From Salipiger abyssi (GTDB lineage: Bacteria > Pseudomonadota > Alphaproteobacteria > Rhodobacterales > Rhodobacteraceae): a DNA stretch of 64,000 bases. The DNA lies in assembly GCF_001975705.1 (NCBI RefSeq), contig NZ_CP015093.1:1674001-1738000 (forward strand), written 5' to 3'. Position 1 is the first letter of the stretch; every line of letters begins with the position of its first letter. The position numbers and the translations under genes are program-made. Shown piece after piece: positions 32,285 to 41,866 of this stretch. Under the pieces are notes generated by a model. It worked only from the letters and a program-made list of their open reading frames with translations. It was not told where the DNA came from and did no database searches.

Positions 32285-35200
32285 ATGCTGAGCCAGATGA
32301 CAGGTCTTCTAAATGCGTTGCAGGTACTTGCAGGCAGCGAAAAATCCGGTGACGGTCGTACGGAGGGCACCGGTTTCGAAGAGGTGTTCCTGTCTCTCGA
32401 GGCAGAAAGCGCTGCCACGGATGCGGAGGCAGGCGAGGACGGGGCACAGGACGGTGATCCGATGGTGGAGGTAGAGGCCACCTCCGACACTGACGAGACC
32501 GTTCCGAAACGCGATACGGTTGAGGATGACGTCCGCCAGCGCCCGGAGCCCATTTTCACAGAAGACGATACTGCACCTCGGAATCTGGCCGAGTCCGCTA
32601 GGCCGAGTCCGCCTGGGGCATCGGTGGATGACGGGGTGGATGGCAGGGAGGCCAACCCGACAACGGTTCAGTCGGCTGCTAAGTCTGCTCCGGAGACGGC
32701 ACCTGCTTCAGATACCTGGGACGCTGGCGTCGCCGCCGCAATACCGCAAGCGTTTCAAGACGAGACCAGCCAGCTCTTAGGACAGGAACGGAAACAGCAG
32801 ATGCCGGCGCATTACTCCGGCCCTTCCAAGTCGGCGCTCGGAACTCGTGAGCGCGAAGGTGCGCAAAACGGCCGACCGGTGAGTATCAAGCCGGAGAAAA
32901 CTTCTTCCGAACCTTCAGCGGCGGGCAATGCGCGCGCGCAATATGCGGCGGCCAAGAACATTTCGCACAGGCTGGCAGATAACGCGGTTGCCGAGCCGAC
33001 ATCGGAAAACAGGGTGATTGCGCGCGGAGAGCGGGTGATGCTCCCGGCCTCATCAGACACGCCACGCGACGTCTCTTTGCCGATGTCGTCCACCTTGGGG
33101 TCTTCCGGGCGGTCCGACAGGATGACACCCGCCAAAGACCGGGTGAAGAATGACCCGATATCGCCCGGGCGAACTGCGTCAGCGCATGAAGATTTGCAGG
33201 CTGCCGGGGCTTTGCCGAATGCGACGGGCTCCGGCAGGTCGGAACTGTCAGCGCCTGTTCGCAAGACTGCCCCGTCATCAGAAGGCGCCGCATTGCGGGA
33301 TAGGACCGTATCAACGCCAGCCGTGCCCGAGAGCGCGTCGCTTCAAAGACCCGGGCCCGGAAACCACGCTGCCAGCCCTGAACATATCCCGCCCGAGACA
33401 GGAAAAACGGTCTTGCCGGTGAGAGAGCCTGGCAGCGCCCGGGCTGAGAACTCGGGAGATGACGGGTTGGGGGGTCCTATCGTCGCGCGCGAGGCTCGGC
33501 GTTCGCGTGGTCAGGGTTCGTTCAAGGCGACAGGGCAACGAACTCCTGATGCGACCGAGTCCACGGTGCCTCCAAGGACTTTCGCCAGGGCGCCAGCCCC
33601 GCAGGAAACAGGTCGCAGCGGACAGGAAGGGCCGGCCGTGTCTCGGCACGCACCGGAGACGCCGGGGTCCTCGCGGTTGAATGTGAAAAGGCCGACAGAG
33701 CCGCCGCAAGCCGAACGTGCCCGGACCCGCGGCGAGGTTGCGAACACCATATCGGTGCGAGACGCCACAGCGGCCAGCGCATCCGAGAGGGCCAGGGAGG
33801 TTTTCCGCTTGTCGGAAGGCCGCGGCGCCGAGCCGGTGTTGTTTGAGCCGGCGCTACGCAGCCTCCCAGCGGCCCGGCAACACAGCGCCGACGCGCAGCG
33901 GCCTGCGGTGGCCAGAGAGGTTCGTCCGCCCGTCGATGGAGCGGGCAGGAACGCTATCGACATCGCCGCGAACTCCGTGCCGAATAGCGCGCCCCAAGCC
34001 GTGAGCGCAAAGCAGCCCGCTACGATCATAGATGGGCGGTTCGTCGTCACCGATCCCGAAACCCCGGTTTCCGATGGCGAGTCCTTAGAGGCACCGGGCC
34101 AAGGGCCGGCGGTGCCGCGCAGGGTGTTTCACGGCCCCGGCAAGGGCGCTTCGCGGATGACCGGATCGGGCGCTGGGGTTCTGGAAGAGACAGCAGCACG
34201 GGCGGAGCGCGCTATCGCGACCGGTCGATCGGAGCCAATCATGGCCGATCGTCGCGTGGGCGGAATCTCTGAGACGAGGGTCGAGTCAATGTCCCTTGCA
34301 CCTGCTTCAGCGGTATCTCCGATATCCGATGTCCCATCATATGTGACGCAGGCGAGTGTCCGGCCCGCTCCGCGCCATGAGCTGCTGGAGCAGCGGTCCA
34401 ACCACCCTGATGGCCCGTCTGTGCGGCTGGAACCGGTGCCCGAGCATCGCACCGAGCGCATCGGCGCTGTGGAAAGCCGCGCTGCAACCCTGCCGAAAGC
34501 AGCCGATAATCTGCAATCGAAGGTCGAGCCTCGGGAGCGCGCGGAATTCTCGACGCCCGCGCCGGAGAAATCCTCGCGCCGGCAGGCCGAGGCGGCGGAG
34601 CCACGACCTGTGCAGACGGTGGAGCCACGTCCGCTCCCGCAGCGTACAGCTTCGGAGAGTGCCAACGCGCAAACGAGTGTTCCCGTAGCTTCAGTCCTAT
34701 CCCCGGTTCTGGATGAAAACGCACCCCTGCGGGGCGAGAGTCCGCTGGGCGCGTCGATAGCGGATGTCCAATTGTCCGCGCCATCGGTTGCCGCTCAGAC
34801 AACGGCAGTGCCGCCGCGACAGGAGAACGCGCTGCCGATTGTCCGGCAGCTTGTCGAGGCGATGTCGGGCAACACGGGCGACGAGACGATCGAGTTGAAA
34901 CTCAACCCCGAAGAGCTCGGGCACCTGCGCTTTCGCATGGTGCAGGGCGAGCAGGGGCTGGCGCTGACGATCAGCGCGGAGCGACCGGAAACGCTCGATC
35001 TGCTCCGGCGTCATGTCGATCAGCTTGCCCGCCACCTGTCCGAGCTGGGCTACGATTCCGCCAGCTTCAACTTTGGCGAGGAACAGAGCGGCCACCATGG
35101 TCGTGGCACCACCCCTGGCGGCCAAGCTGCCATGGCCGAGCCCGCCACCGTGTCACCGCCCCCGCCTGCCGCCTCCGGCGGCCTGGATATTCGACTCTGA
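32285..35200 (+). CDS. fliK: Flagellar hook-length control protein FliK, very long
   Basis: FliK measures hook length and triggers the FlhB export switch. The 971-aa product is more than twice the enteric length (about 405). Residues 1 to about 840 are a low-complexity, disordered-looking stretch rich in Ser, Ala, Pro, Arg and Glu. The conserved Flg_hook domain is at about 860-935 (ETIELKLNPEELGHLRFRM and RRHVDQLARHLSELGYDSA). The tail is Gly/Pro-rich. Followed 11 bp later by flgD, the hook cap, so the two hook-assembly factors form an operon. Confidence 0.9.
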   Translation: MLSQMTGLLNALQVLAGSEKSGDGRTEGTGFEEVFLSLEAESAATDAEAGEDGAQDGDPMVEVEATSDTDETVPKRDTVEDDVRQRPEPIFTEDDTAPRNLAESARPSPPGASVDDGVDGREANPTTVQSAAKSAPETAPASDTWDAGVAAAIPQAFQDETSQLLGQERKQQMPAHYSGPSKSALGTREREGAQNGRPVSIKPEKTSSEPSAAGNARAQYAAAKNISHRLADNAVAEPTSENRVIARGERVMLPASSDTPRDVSLPMSSTLGSSGRSDRMTPAKDRVKNDPISPGRTASAHEDLQAAGALPNATGSGRSELSAPVRKTAPSSEGAALRDRTVSTPAVPESASLQRPGPGNHAASPEHIPPETGKTVLPVREPGSARAENSGDDGLGGPIVAREARRSRGQGSFKATGQRTPDATESTVPPRTFARAPAPQETGRSGQEGPAVSRHAPETPGSSRLNVKRPTEPPQAERARTRGEVANTISVRDATAASASERAREVFRLSEGRGAEPVLFEPALRSLPAARQHSADAQRPAVAREVRPPVDGAGRNAIDIAANSVPNSAPQAVSAKQPATIIDGRFVVTDPETPVSDGESLEAPGQGPAVPRRVFHGPGKGASRMTGSGAGVLEETAARAERAIATGRSEPIMADRRVGGISETRVESMSLAPASAVSPISDVPSYVTQASVRPAPRHELLEQRSNHPDGPSVRLEPVPEHRTERIGAVESRAATLPKAADNLQSKVEPRERAEFSTPAPEKSSRRQAEAAEPRPVQTVEPRPLPQRTASESANAQTSVPVASVLSPVLDENAPLRGESPLGASIADVQLSAPSVAAQTTAVPPRQENALPIVRQLVEAMSGNTGDETIELKLNPEELGHLRFRMVQGEQGLALTISAERPETLDLLRRHVDQLARHLSELGYDSASFNFGEEQSGHHGRGTTPGGQAAMAEPATVSPPPPAASGGLDIRL

Positions 35201-35211
35201 GGACCCAGCCC

Positions 35212-35892
35212 ATGGAAACGACCGGCACGACGACCAGCACCGGAACGAACAGCAGCACCGCCAGCACCGGCTCGGGAGCCACGCCGGGCAATGCGATGCT
35301 CAGTTCGGATTTCGAGACCTTTTTGCGCATGCTGACCGCGCAGATGCAGAACCAGGATCCGCTGAATCCGGTGGAGGCGACCGATTACGCCACGCAGCTG
35401 GCCACGTTCTCGTCGGTGGAGCAACAGGTATTGACCAACGATCTGCTCAAGGAGTTGACCGACAAGCTGGCCGGCGGTGGCTTGCAGCAGCTTTCCTCCT
35501 GGATCGGCATGAAGGCTCTGGCCGATGCGCCAGTTCTGTTCGACGGTGTGCCTGTGACGTTGCGGCCAGAGATCGCGCCGGGCGCCGACAGCGCCTGGCT
35601 CGTCGTGACCGATGCGGCGGGCGACACCGTACAGCGGCTCAGGCTCGACCCGTCCGAACCGGTGGTGACCTGGGCGGGCGTCGCGACCGACGGTACCGGA
35701 TTCGCCAGAGGGCGCTATGATTTCGAGGTGGAAAGCTATCTCGACGATGACTTGATCGGAAGCGCTGGCGCGCCGGCCTTCAACCCGATTGTCGAAGTCC
35801 GGCAAGAAGGGGCTTCCGTGCGGCTGACCCTTTCGGGTGGAACCGAGGTCGATGCGGCGCAGGTGACGGCACTGCGTCCGGGCGACGGATGA
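35212..35892 (+). CDS. flgD: Flagellar hook-cap protein FlgD
   Basis: FlgD caps the growing hook. The 226-aa product has a Thr/Ser-rich N-terminus, the FlgD core FLRMLTAQMQNQDPLNPVEA and DYATQLATFSSVEQQVLTND (about residues 40-75), then a tudor/Fn3-like C-terminal region (WIGMKALADAPVLFDGVPV onwards). It ends 9 bp before the stop of the convergent epimerase and is the last gene of the flagellar locus. Confidence 0.94.
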   Translation: METTGTTTSTGTNSSTASTGSGATPGNAMLSSDFETFLRMLTAQMQNQDPLNPVEATDYATQLATFSSVEQQVLTNDLLKELTDKLAGGGLQQLSSWIGMKALADAPVLFDGVPVTLRPEIAPGADSAWLVVTDAAGDTVQRLRLDPSEPVVTWAGVATDGTGFARGRYDFEVESYLDDDLIGSAGAPAFNPIVEVRQEGASVRLTLSGGTEVDAAQVTALRPGDG

Positions 35893-35901
35893 CAGGGACG
35901 A

Positions 35902-36921
35902 TCAGCCCGGGATATTGTAATAGGATCGGTACCAGGCGACGAATTGCGCCACGCCCTCTGCAAGCGCCGTTCGGGGCAGCGGGCCGGTGAGCTGGGTCAA
36001 AAGCGCGGTATCGGCCCAGGTCGCGGGCACATCGCCGGGTTGCATATCCATGTAATTGCGCTTGGCCTTGCGCCCCAGCGCCGTCTCGATGGCGGTGACG
36101 AAATCCTCCAGCACCTCGGGGGCGCCATGGCCGATATTCAGCACCCGCCACGGCGCCACCGGCGACAGGCTGTCGCCCTCCAGCGGCGCGCCCATCACCG
36201 GGGGTGTGTCGATCAGCCGGACCAGCCCTTCGACGAGATCTTCCACATAGGTGAAATCGCGTTTCATGCGACCGTGGTTGTAGATGTCGATGGGGCGGTC
36301 CTCGAGGATCGCCTTGACGAACTTGAACAGCGCCATGTCCGGGCGGCCCCAGGGGCCGTAGACCGTGAAAAAGCGGAACATGGTGATCGGAATGCCGAAG
36401 AGATGCGAATAGGAATGCGCCATCGCCTCGTTGGCCTTCTTGGTGGCCGCGTAGAACGACATCTGGTGATCCGTCCGCATGGTTTCGCGGTAAGGCATCT
36501 CGGTATTGGCGCCGTAGACCGAGGAGGTCGAGGCCATGAGCAGATGCCGCGGCGGCACCGCGCGCGCCGCCTCCAGCAGTTCGGCGGTGCCGAGCAGATT
36601 GGATTTCACATAGGTGCGGGGAACTTCGATCGAATGACGAACCCCGGCCTGCGCCGCGAGATGCACCACGGTTTCGGGCCGTTCCTCGGAAAAGATCGCG
36701 GTCAGCAGCTCGTCGTCTTCGGTGCGCGCGATGATCGGCTTGAAGCCCGGGTTGTTGCCGAGGATCGCGTGCCGGCGCTCTTTCAGCGCGACATCGTAAT
36801 AGTCGGTCAGCGCGTCCAGGCCGATCACGCGATAGCCCTGATCGAGCAGCCGCTTGGCAAGGTGGAACCCGATGAACCCGGCGGATCCGGTCACAAGCGC
36901 GGTGCGCGAAGCCTCTGTCAC
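35902..36921 (-). CDS. NAD-dependent sugar epimerase, UDP-glucuronate 4-epimerase-like
   Basis: A 339-aa extended short-chain dehydrogenase. The NAD-binding GSAGFIGFHLAKRL is at about residues 11-24, LAAQAGVRHSIEVPRTYV near 90, the catalytic Ser in ASTSSVYG, and the YxxxK dyad in FYAATKKANE. The FRFFTVYGPWGRPDMALFKF block is typical of UDP-glucuronate/UDP-glucose 4-epimerases that make galacturonate or galactose for envelope polysaccharide. Start: GTG at 36921 with AAGGA upstream gives the family length; an ATG 20 codons earlier lies inside ubiB. A partner role with the sugar transferase at 4 kb is possible but not shown. Confidence 0.88.
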   Translation of the reverse strand: MTEASRTALVTGSAGFIGFHLAKRLLDQGYRVIGLDALTDYYDVALKERRHAILGNNPGFKPIIARTEDDELLTAIFSEERPETVVHLAAQAGVRHSIEVPRTYVKSNLLGTAELLEAARAVPPRHLLMASTSSVYGANTEMPYRETMRTDHQMSFYAATKKANEAMAHSYSHLFGIPITMFRFFTVYGPWGRPDMALFKFVKAILEDRPIDIYNHGRMKRDFTYVEDLVEGLVRLIDTPPVMGAPLEGDSLSPVAPWRVLNIGHGAPEVLEDFVTAIETALGRKAKRNYMDMQPGDVPATWADTALLTQLTGPLPRTALAEGVAQFVAWYRSYYNIPG

Positions 36922-36958
36922 GGTCAGCCCGTCCTTTTTTGCTATGGCGCGCCGGGTA

Positions 36959-38491
36959 TCAGGCCCAGAGATGCCAGGCAAGCGTCAGCGCCGCGCCGAG
37001 CGCCAGCCCGCCGGCGCCCCAGCCCAGCCGCGCGGGCCAGGGATTGCGTTTGGGAGCGGTGTCGCCCTCGGCCTGGCGGATCAGCACCGCCTCGACCAGA
37101 CCGGGCAGCCGCGGACCGAACCGGCCCAGAACCTTGGCGGTCAGCATCAGGTCGCGCGCCACCGCGCGCGGGCCGATGGAGGTCTTGATGTAGTCCTCGA
37201 CCACCGGTTTCGCGGTATCCCAGATGTTCATATGCGGGTTGAGCGAGCGCGCGACGCCCTCGACCACCACCATGGTGCGTTGCAGCAGGATGAGCTCCGT
37301 CCGCGTCTCCATCCCAAAGCGCTCGGTCACCTCGAAAAGATAGGAGAGCAGCCGCGCCATCGAGATCCGTGTGGCATCCATGCCGAAAATCGGTTCGCCC
37401 ACCGCCCTGAGCGCCCGGGCGAAAGCGTCGACATCGCGGTCGGCGGGCACATAGCCCGCCTCGAAATGCACCTCGGCGACGCGCTTGTAGTCGCGGCGAA
37501 TGAATCCATAGAGGATCTCCGCATAAACCCGGCGGGTGTATTCGTCGATATGGCCCATGATGCCGAAATCATAGGCGATGATATCGCCGTTCGGCGCCAC
37601 CTTGAGATTGCCCTGATGCATGTCGGCGTGGAAGAACCCGTCGCGCAGGGCGTGGTTGAGGAAGAGCTGAAGCACCCGTTCGCTGAGCAGCGCGCGGTCA
37701 TGGCCCGCCGCGTCGATGGCGGCATTGTCGCCCAGCGACACGCCCTCGGCCCAGCTCATGGTCATCACCCGGCGACCCGACAGACCCCAGTTCACTTCCG
37801 GTAGCTGAAACCCCGCATCGCCCTTGGTATTGGCGGCGAACTCGCTGGCGGCGGCGGATTCGAGCCGCAGGTCGAGCTCGCCCATCACCACGCTTTCGAA
37901 ATGCGCGATCACGTCGCGCGGCCGCAGCCGGCGCGAGGCGGGCGACAGGGTCTCGATCACATCGGCGGAGAAATAGAAGGCGTCGATATCGGTGCGGAAG
38001 GCGCGCTCGATCCCCGGGCGCAGCACCTTGACCGCCACGGTCTGACCGGTATCGGCGCGGCGCGCCTTGTGGACCTGCGCGATGGAGGCGGCGGCGACCG
38101 GTTCGCTGAACTCCGAGAACAGCTCGGAGACCGGCATGCCCAGCTCGTCCTCGATCTGCTTCTCGGCCTGCGCCACCGGGAAGGGCGGCAGTTTGTCCTG
38201 CAACACCCGAAGCTGATTGGCGAGATCCTCGCCCACCACGTCAGGCCGGGTCGAGAGGATCTGGCCGAACTTGATATAGGCCGGACCCAGCGCCGTGAGC
38301 GCGCGGGTGACGGGCGGCATCGACGGATCGCCCTCGATCCCCAGCCATTTGAACGGCCAGACGAGGGCGCGGTAGGCGATGCGCAGCGGGCGCGGCGCGT
38401 CGAGCGCGTCGAGAATGACCCCCATCGCGCCGGTGCGTTCCAGCGTGGCGCCGGTGCGGATCAGCCTCCAGATATTGTGCGGTCCGCGCAT
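36959..38491 (-). CDS. ubiB: Ubiquinone biosynthesis ABC1-kinase-like protein UbiB
   Basis: UbiB is an atypical protein-kinase-fold ATPase needed for ubiquinone synthesis. The 510-aa product has the KxGQ region (YIKFGQILSTRPD, about residues 75-90), the Ala-rich loop and AAASIAQVHKARR, the kinase-like HADMHQGNLKVAPNGDIIAYDFG block near 290, and a C-terminal membrane segment (GAGGLALGAALTLAWHLW). It starts directly after the ubiE stop. The ubiE-ubiB order is conserved near dnaA in alphaproteobacteria. Confidence 0.95.
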   Translation of the reverse strand: MRGPHNIWRLIRTGATLERTGAMGVILDALDAPRPLRIAYRALVWPFKWLGIEGDPSMPPVTRALTALGPAYIKFGQILSTRPDVVGEDLANQLRVLQDKLPPFPVAQAEKQIEDELGMPVSELFSEFSEPVAAASIAQVHKARRADTGQTVAVKVLRPGIERAFRTDIDAFYFSADVIETLSPASRRLRPRDVIAHFESVVMGELDLRLESAAASEFAANTKGDAGFQLPEVNWGLSGRRVMTMSWAEGVSLGDNAAIDAAGHDRALLSERVLQLFLNHALRDGFFHADMHQGNLKVAPNGDIIAYDFGIMGHIDEYTRRVYAEILYGFIRRDYKRVAEVHFEAGYVPADRDVDAFARALRAVGEPIFGMDATRISMARLLSYLFEVTERFGMETRTELILLQRTMVVVEGVARSLNPHMNIWDTAKPVVEDYIKTSIGPRAVARDLMLTAKVLGRFGPRLPGLVEAVLIRQAEGDTAPKRNPWPARLGWGAGGLALGAALTLAWHLWA

Positions 38492-39244
38492 TCAGATCTT
38501 CCAGCCGGAATGCAGGCAGGCGATGCCCATGCTCAGGTTGCGATATTTCGCGTTCTCGAAGCCGGCGGCACGCACCATGCCGAGAAAGGTCTCCTGATCG
38601 GGGAACTTGCGGATCGATTCCACCAGATACTGATAGCTGTCGCGGTCGTTGGCGATGGCCTGGCCCATGCGTGGAATGATGTTGAAGGAATAGAGGTCAT
38701 AGACCTTCTGCATCATGTCGTTGGGGATCTGGCTGAACTCCAGCACCATCAGCCGCCCGCCGGGTTTCAGCACGCGGAACGCCTCGTTCAGCGCCTCCTG
38801 CGGGCGGGTGACGTTCCGGATGCCGAAAGAGATCGTGTAGACGTCGAATGTGTTGTCGGCAAAGGGCAGGGCCATCGCGTCGCCGACCACCCAGTCGAGC
38901 TGATCGGCCATAGCGGCGGCTTCGGCGCGTTTGCGGCCCTCGACCAGCATCGGCTCGGTCAGGTCGAGCACGGTGGCATGGCCATGGCCCGCGCGTTTCA
39001 GGAAGCGGAAGGAGATATCCCCGGTGCCGCCCGCCACGTCGAGCAGGCGCTGGCCCGGGCGCGGCGCCAGCCAGTCCATCATCGCATCCTTCCAGATCCG
39101 GTGGATGCCAAAGGACATGGCGTCGTTCATCACGTCGTATTTCGATGCCACCGATCCAAAGACGCCCTGAACACGGCCCGCCTTTTCGCTCTCGGGGATA
39201 TCGGCAAAGCCGAAATGCGTGGTTTTCTGAGTCTCGTCGCTCAT
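38492..39244 (-). CDS. ubiE: Demethylubiquinone/menaquinone C-methyltransferase UbiE
   Basis: UbiE methylates the quinone ring with S-adenosylmethionine. The 250-aa product shows [19 protein letters not shown] and HRIWKD at the N-terminus, the SAM motif [14 protein letters not shown] (about residues 65-78), [40 protein letters not shown] and the C-terminal [11 protein letters not shown]. The ATG at 39244 matches the family start; 14 upstream codons are not conserved. Divergent from mutM across 80 bp. Confidence 0.96.
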   Translation of the reverse strand: MSDETQKTTHFGFADIPESEKAGRVQGVFGSVASKYDVMNDAMSFGIHRIWKDAMMDWLAPRPGQRLLDVAGGTGDISFRFLKRAGHGHATVLDLTEPMLVEGRKRAEAAAMADQLDWVVGDAMALPFADNTFDVYTISFGIRNVTRPQEALNEAFRVLKPGGRLMVLEFSQIPNDMMQKVYDLYSFNIIPRMGQAIANDRDSYQYLVESIRKFPDQETFLGMVRAAGFENAKYRNLSMGIACLHSGWKI

Positions 39245-39324
39245 GGATCTTGCCGTTTTGCTGCTGCACCTCCTTATAGAGCGCACAGGCCGCGCTGCAA
39301 TGCGGCCCTTTGGAAGGAGAGCTC

Positions 39325-40176
39325 ATGCCCGAACTGCCCGAGGTGGAAACCGTGCGCCGCGGACTGGCCCCGGTGATGGAAGGCCAGCGGATCGCGCTGG
39401 CGCGGGTGAACCGGCCCGATCTGCGCTGGCCCTTCCCCGAGCGCATGGCCGAGCGGCTCACCGGCGCGCGGGTGGAGCGGCTGCGGCGGCGCTCGAAATA
39501 CATCCTGGCGGATCTCGACACCGGCGAAACCTTGCTGATTCACCTCGGTATGTCCGGGCGGATGCTGGTCTCGGGCGATGCGTTGGGCCGCTTCGTGCAC
39601 GATCACCCGGCGCCGGAGAAGCACGATCACGTCGTCTTTGACATGGCGGACGGGGCGCGGGTGACCTTCAACGACCCGCGCCGCTTCGGGGCGATGGATC
39701 TGATGGGGACCGAGACCGCCGAGGCGCATCCGCTACTGGCGGCGCTGGGGCCGGAGCCGCTGGGCAACGCGTTCAGCGAATCCCATCTGGTCGCGGCGCT
39801 GAAAGGGCGCAACATGCCGGTGAAATCGGCGCTGCTCGATCAGAAAATCGTCGCCGGGCTGGGCAATATCTATGTCTGCGAGGCACTGTTTCGCGCCGGC
39901 ATCCATCCGGGACGCCGCGTCAGCCGGATCTCGGAAAAGCGCCTGGCGGCGCTGGTTCCGGTCATCCGGCAGGTGCTGGCGGAGGCCATCGAGGCGGGCG
40001 GATCGAGCCTGCGCGACTTCCGCCAAGCCGATGGCGAGCTTGGATATTTCCAGCACAGCTTCGATGTTTACGGGCGCGAGGGGCAACCCTGCCGGACACC
40101 GGGATGCACAAATTCCGTGCATAGAATCGTGCAATCCGGGCGCTCGTCCTTCTACTGTCCGGGCTGTCAAAGATAG
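39325..40176 (+). CDS. mutM: Formamidopyrimidine-DNA glycosylase (8-oxoguanine repair)
   Basis: MutM excises 8-oxoguanine and nicks the abasic site. The 283-aa protein starts [14 protein letters not shown], where Pro2 is the catalytic nucleophile after Met removal and Glu3 assists. [20 protein letters not shown] is the helix-two-turn-helix, and the C-terminus is a four-Cys zinc finger (PCRTPGC ... FYCPGCQ). The ATG at 39325 is fixed by the need for N-terminal Pro. Preceded by AAGGAGAG. Confidence 0.96.
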   Translation: MPELPEVETVRRGLAPVMEGQRIALARVNRPDLRWPFPERMAERLTGARVERLRRRSKYILADLDTGETLLIHLGMSGRMLVSGDALGRFVHDHPAPEKHDHVVFDMADGARVTFNDPRRFGAMDLMGTETAEAHPLLAALGPEPLGNAFSESHLVAALKGRNMPVKSALLDQKIVAGLGNIYVCEALFRAGIHPGRRVSRISEKRLAALVPVIRQVLAEAIEAGGSSLRDFRQADGELGYFQHSFDVYGREGQPCRTPGCTNSVHRIVQSGRSSFYCPGCQR

Positions 40177-40240
40177 CTTGATTGCCCGTGACAAGGTGGT
40201 AAGGCTGCCCTTTGACGCTAACGGACGGGAGCCCGAAGTC

Positions 40241-41017
40241 ATGGCCTATGAGACGATCATCGTCGAAATAGATGACCACGTCGCAACCATCACCCTCAAT
40301 CGCCCGGACGCCCTGAATGCGCTCAACAGCCATCTGCTGGGTGAGCTGGCAAAGGCGCTGCCCGAGCTGGATGCGAACGACAAGGTGCGCTGCATCATCA
40401 TCACGGGCTCGGCCAAGGCCTTTGCCGCTGGTGCCGATATCAAGGAGATGGCCGAGAAGAGCTTTGTCGATATGTATCTCGGCGATTTCTTCGAACCGGC
40501 CATGGATGCGGCGGTGCGCACCCGCAAGCCGGTGATCGCGGCGGTGTCGGGCTATGCGCTGGGCGGCGGCTGCGAGCTTGCGATGATGTGCGATTTCATC
40601 ATTGCCACCGAGACCGCCAAGTTCGGCCAGCCCGAGATCAATCTGGGCGTGATCGCCGGTATGGGCGGCACCCAGCGGCTGACGCGCTATGTGGGCAAGG
40701 CCAAATCCATGGATATGCACCTGACCGGGCGCTTCATGGATGCCGAAGAGGCCGAACGCGCCGGGCTGGTGAGCCGCGTGGTTCCGGCCAAGCAGCTCAT
40801 GGAAGAGACGCGCAAGGCCGCCGAGAAGATCGCCGAGAAATCGCTGCTTGCCAGCATTGCGGCGAAGCAGGCGGTCAACCGCGCCTATGAGACGACGCTC
40901 ACCGAGGGCCTGCTCTTTGAGCGCCGGCTGTTCCAGTCGCTGTTCTCGACCGAGGACCAGAAAGAGGGCATGGCCGCCTTTCAGGAAAAACGCACCGCGC
41001 AGTTCCGCGACCGCTGA
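40241..41017 (+). CDS. Enoyl-CoA hydratase
   Basis: A 258-aa crotonase-fold enzyme that hydrates 2-trans-enoyl-CoA in beta-oxidation. The oxyanion-hole segment [12 protein letters not shown] and the second one [15 protein letters not shown] are present. The two catalytic Glu are in GGGCEL and GQPEINLG, followed by [10 protein letters not shown], as in short-chain enoyl-CoA hydratases of the FadB1/Ech type. The ATG at 40241 gives the family length; the frame is open upstream through mutM but out of register. It follows mutM by 64 bp and ends before a strong hairpin terminator. Confidence 0.93.
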   Translation: MAYETIIVEIDDHVATITLNRPDALNALNSHLLGELAKALPELDANDKVRCIIITGSAKAFAAGADIKEMAEKSFVDMYLGDFFEPAMDAAVRTRKPVIAAVSGYALGGGCELAMMCDFIIATETAKFGQPEINLGVIAGMGGTQRLTRYVGKAKSMDMHLTGRFMDAEEAERAGLVSRVVPAKQLMEETRKAAEKIAEKSLLASIAAKQAVNRAYETTLTEGLLFERRLFQSLFSTEDQKEGMAAFQEKRTAQFRDR

Positions 41018-41048
41018 GCGGCCCTGCCCGGCAAGAGAGAAAAAGAAA

Positions 41049-41080
41049 ACGGCCCGCCGGTACTGGCGGGCCGTTGGCGT
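41049..41080 (+). terminator. Terminator after enoyl-CoA hydratase gene
   Basis: A 10-bp stem (41049-41058 with 41065-41074) with a 6-base loop, followed by TGGCGTTTT. It lies 32 bp past the stop and before the convergent small gene, and may work on both strands (AAAAGAAAA lies on the other side). Confidence 0.75.
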
Positions 41081-41098
41081 TTTCGGAGATGCCGGAGT

Positions 41099-41281
41099 TC
41101 AGGCTTGCAGCGGCCCGCGCTTGGCGCGGATCGACGCCTGAATCGCCCGCCAGTCGCGGGCCTCGTCAACCTGACCGGCCTCTTCCTTTTCCCGCGCGCG
41201 CTGGGCCGCTTCGGCCTCGGCCCGTCCGCCGAGGCTGCGATACAGCGCCTGCGCATAGTGAGAAACCTGCATGGCGTTCAT
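41099..41281 (-). CDS. Small conserved-looking hypothetical protein
   Basis: A 60-aa charged, helical protein (MNAMQVSHYAQALYRSLGG, then an Ala/Glu/Arg-rich stretch and DWRAIQASIRAKRG at the end). No signal or membrane helix. I do not recognise a named family. Support for being real: a perfect GGGAGGA box 7 bp before the ATG, a compact single ORF between two terminators/promoter regions, and normal codon composition. It lies between the hydratase gene (convergent) and rpsT (divergent). Confidence 0.68.
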   Translation of the reverse strand: MNAMQVSHYAQALYRSLGGRAEAEAAQRAREKEEAGQVDEARDWRAIQASIRAKRGPLQA

Positions 41282-41387
41282 GTCTGAATCCTCCCTTTCA
41301 GTCAGAAACGATCTCCCGGAGCGACGCGCCGGGAGAGTCGCAGTCTAGCGCAAATGGGCGTATTTTCCCACCGCCGGGCGGAAAGAC

Positions 41388-41416
41388 TTTGCATTTCCGT
41401 GAAATCCGGCTATGAA
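41388..41416 (+). promoter_or_regulatory. Possible sigma70-type promoter for rpsT
   Basis: TTTGCA (41388-41393) and TATGAA (41411-41416) are 17 bp apart, about 120 bp before rpsT. Each hexamer matches the consensus at 4 of 6 positions, so this is tentative. Confidence 0.3.
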
Positions 41417-41539
41417 GCGCGCCGATATGCGCGTGATGCCCGCTCAGGCAAGATTCGGTCCGGCGACAACAGCCCGGGTCTGAGCTGTATTGCGCAAACC
41501 GATACCACAGACCCGAAACACAGACAGGACTGACTCATC

Positions 41540-41803
41540 ATGGCAAATTCGCCCCAGGCCAAAAAACGCGCCACGCAGAACGCAACCCGCTTTGCGATCA
41601 ACAAGGCGCGCCGGTCGCGCATCCGCACGCATCTCCGCAAAGTCGAAGAGGCCATCGCCTCGGGCGACAAGGAGGCCGCACAGGCCGCTCTGCGTGCCGC
41701 TCAGCCCGAGCTGATGCGCGGCGTGACCAAGGGCGTTTTCCACAAGAATACCGCTTCGCGCAAAATGTCCCGCCTGGCGTCGCGCGTGAAAGCGCTTGGC
41801 TGA
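41540..41803 (+). CDS. rpsT: 30S ribosomal protein S20
   Basis: S20 binds 16S rRNA in the small subunit. The 87-aa, very basic product has the family start [20 protein letters not shown], then [19 protein letters not shown], and the C-terminal [20 protein letters not shown]. Length is typical (about 87). rpsT just upstream of dnaA is a frequent alphaproteobacterial arrangement. It is a single-gene unit with a clear terminator 32 bp downstream. Confidence 0.97.
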   Translation: MANSPQAKKRATQNATRFAINKARRSRIRTHLRKVEEAIASGDKEAAQAALRAAQPELMRGVTKGVFHKNTASRKMSRLASRVKALG

Positions 41804-41834
41804 AAAGCCACAACTTTCGAAAATCGAATAAGAG

Positions 41835-41866
41835 AAAGGCACCGCAATTTGTGGTGCCTTTTTCTT
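41835..41866 (+). terminator. rpsT terminator
   Basis: A 9-bp perfect stem (41835-41843 with 41853-41861) with a 9-base loop followed by TTCTTTT, 32 bp after the rpsT stop. Classic rho-independent form. Confidence 0.88.
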
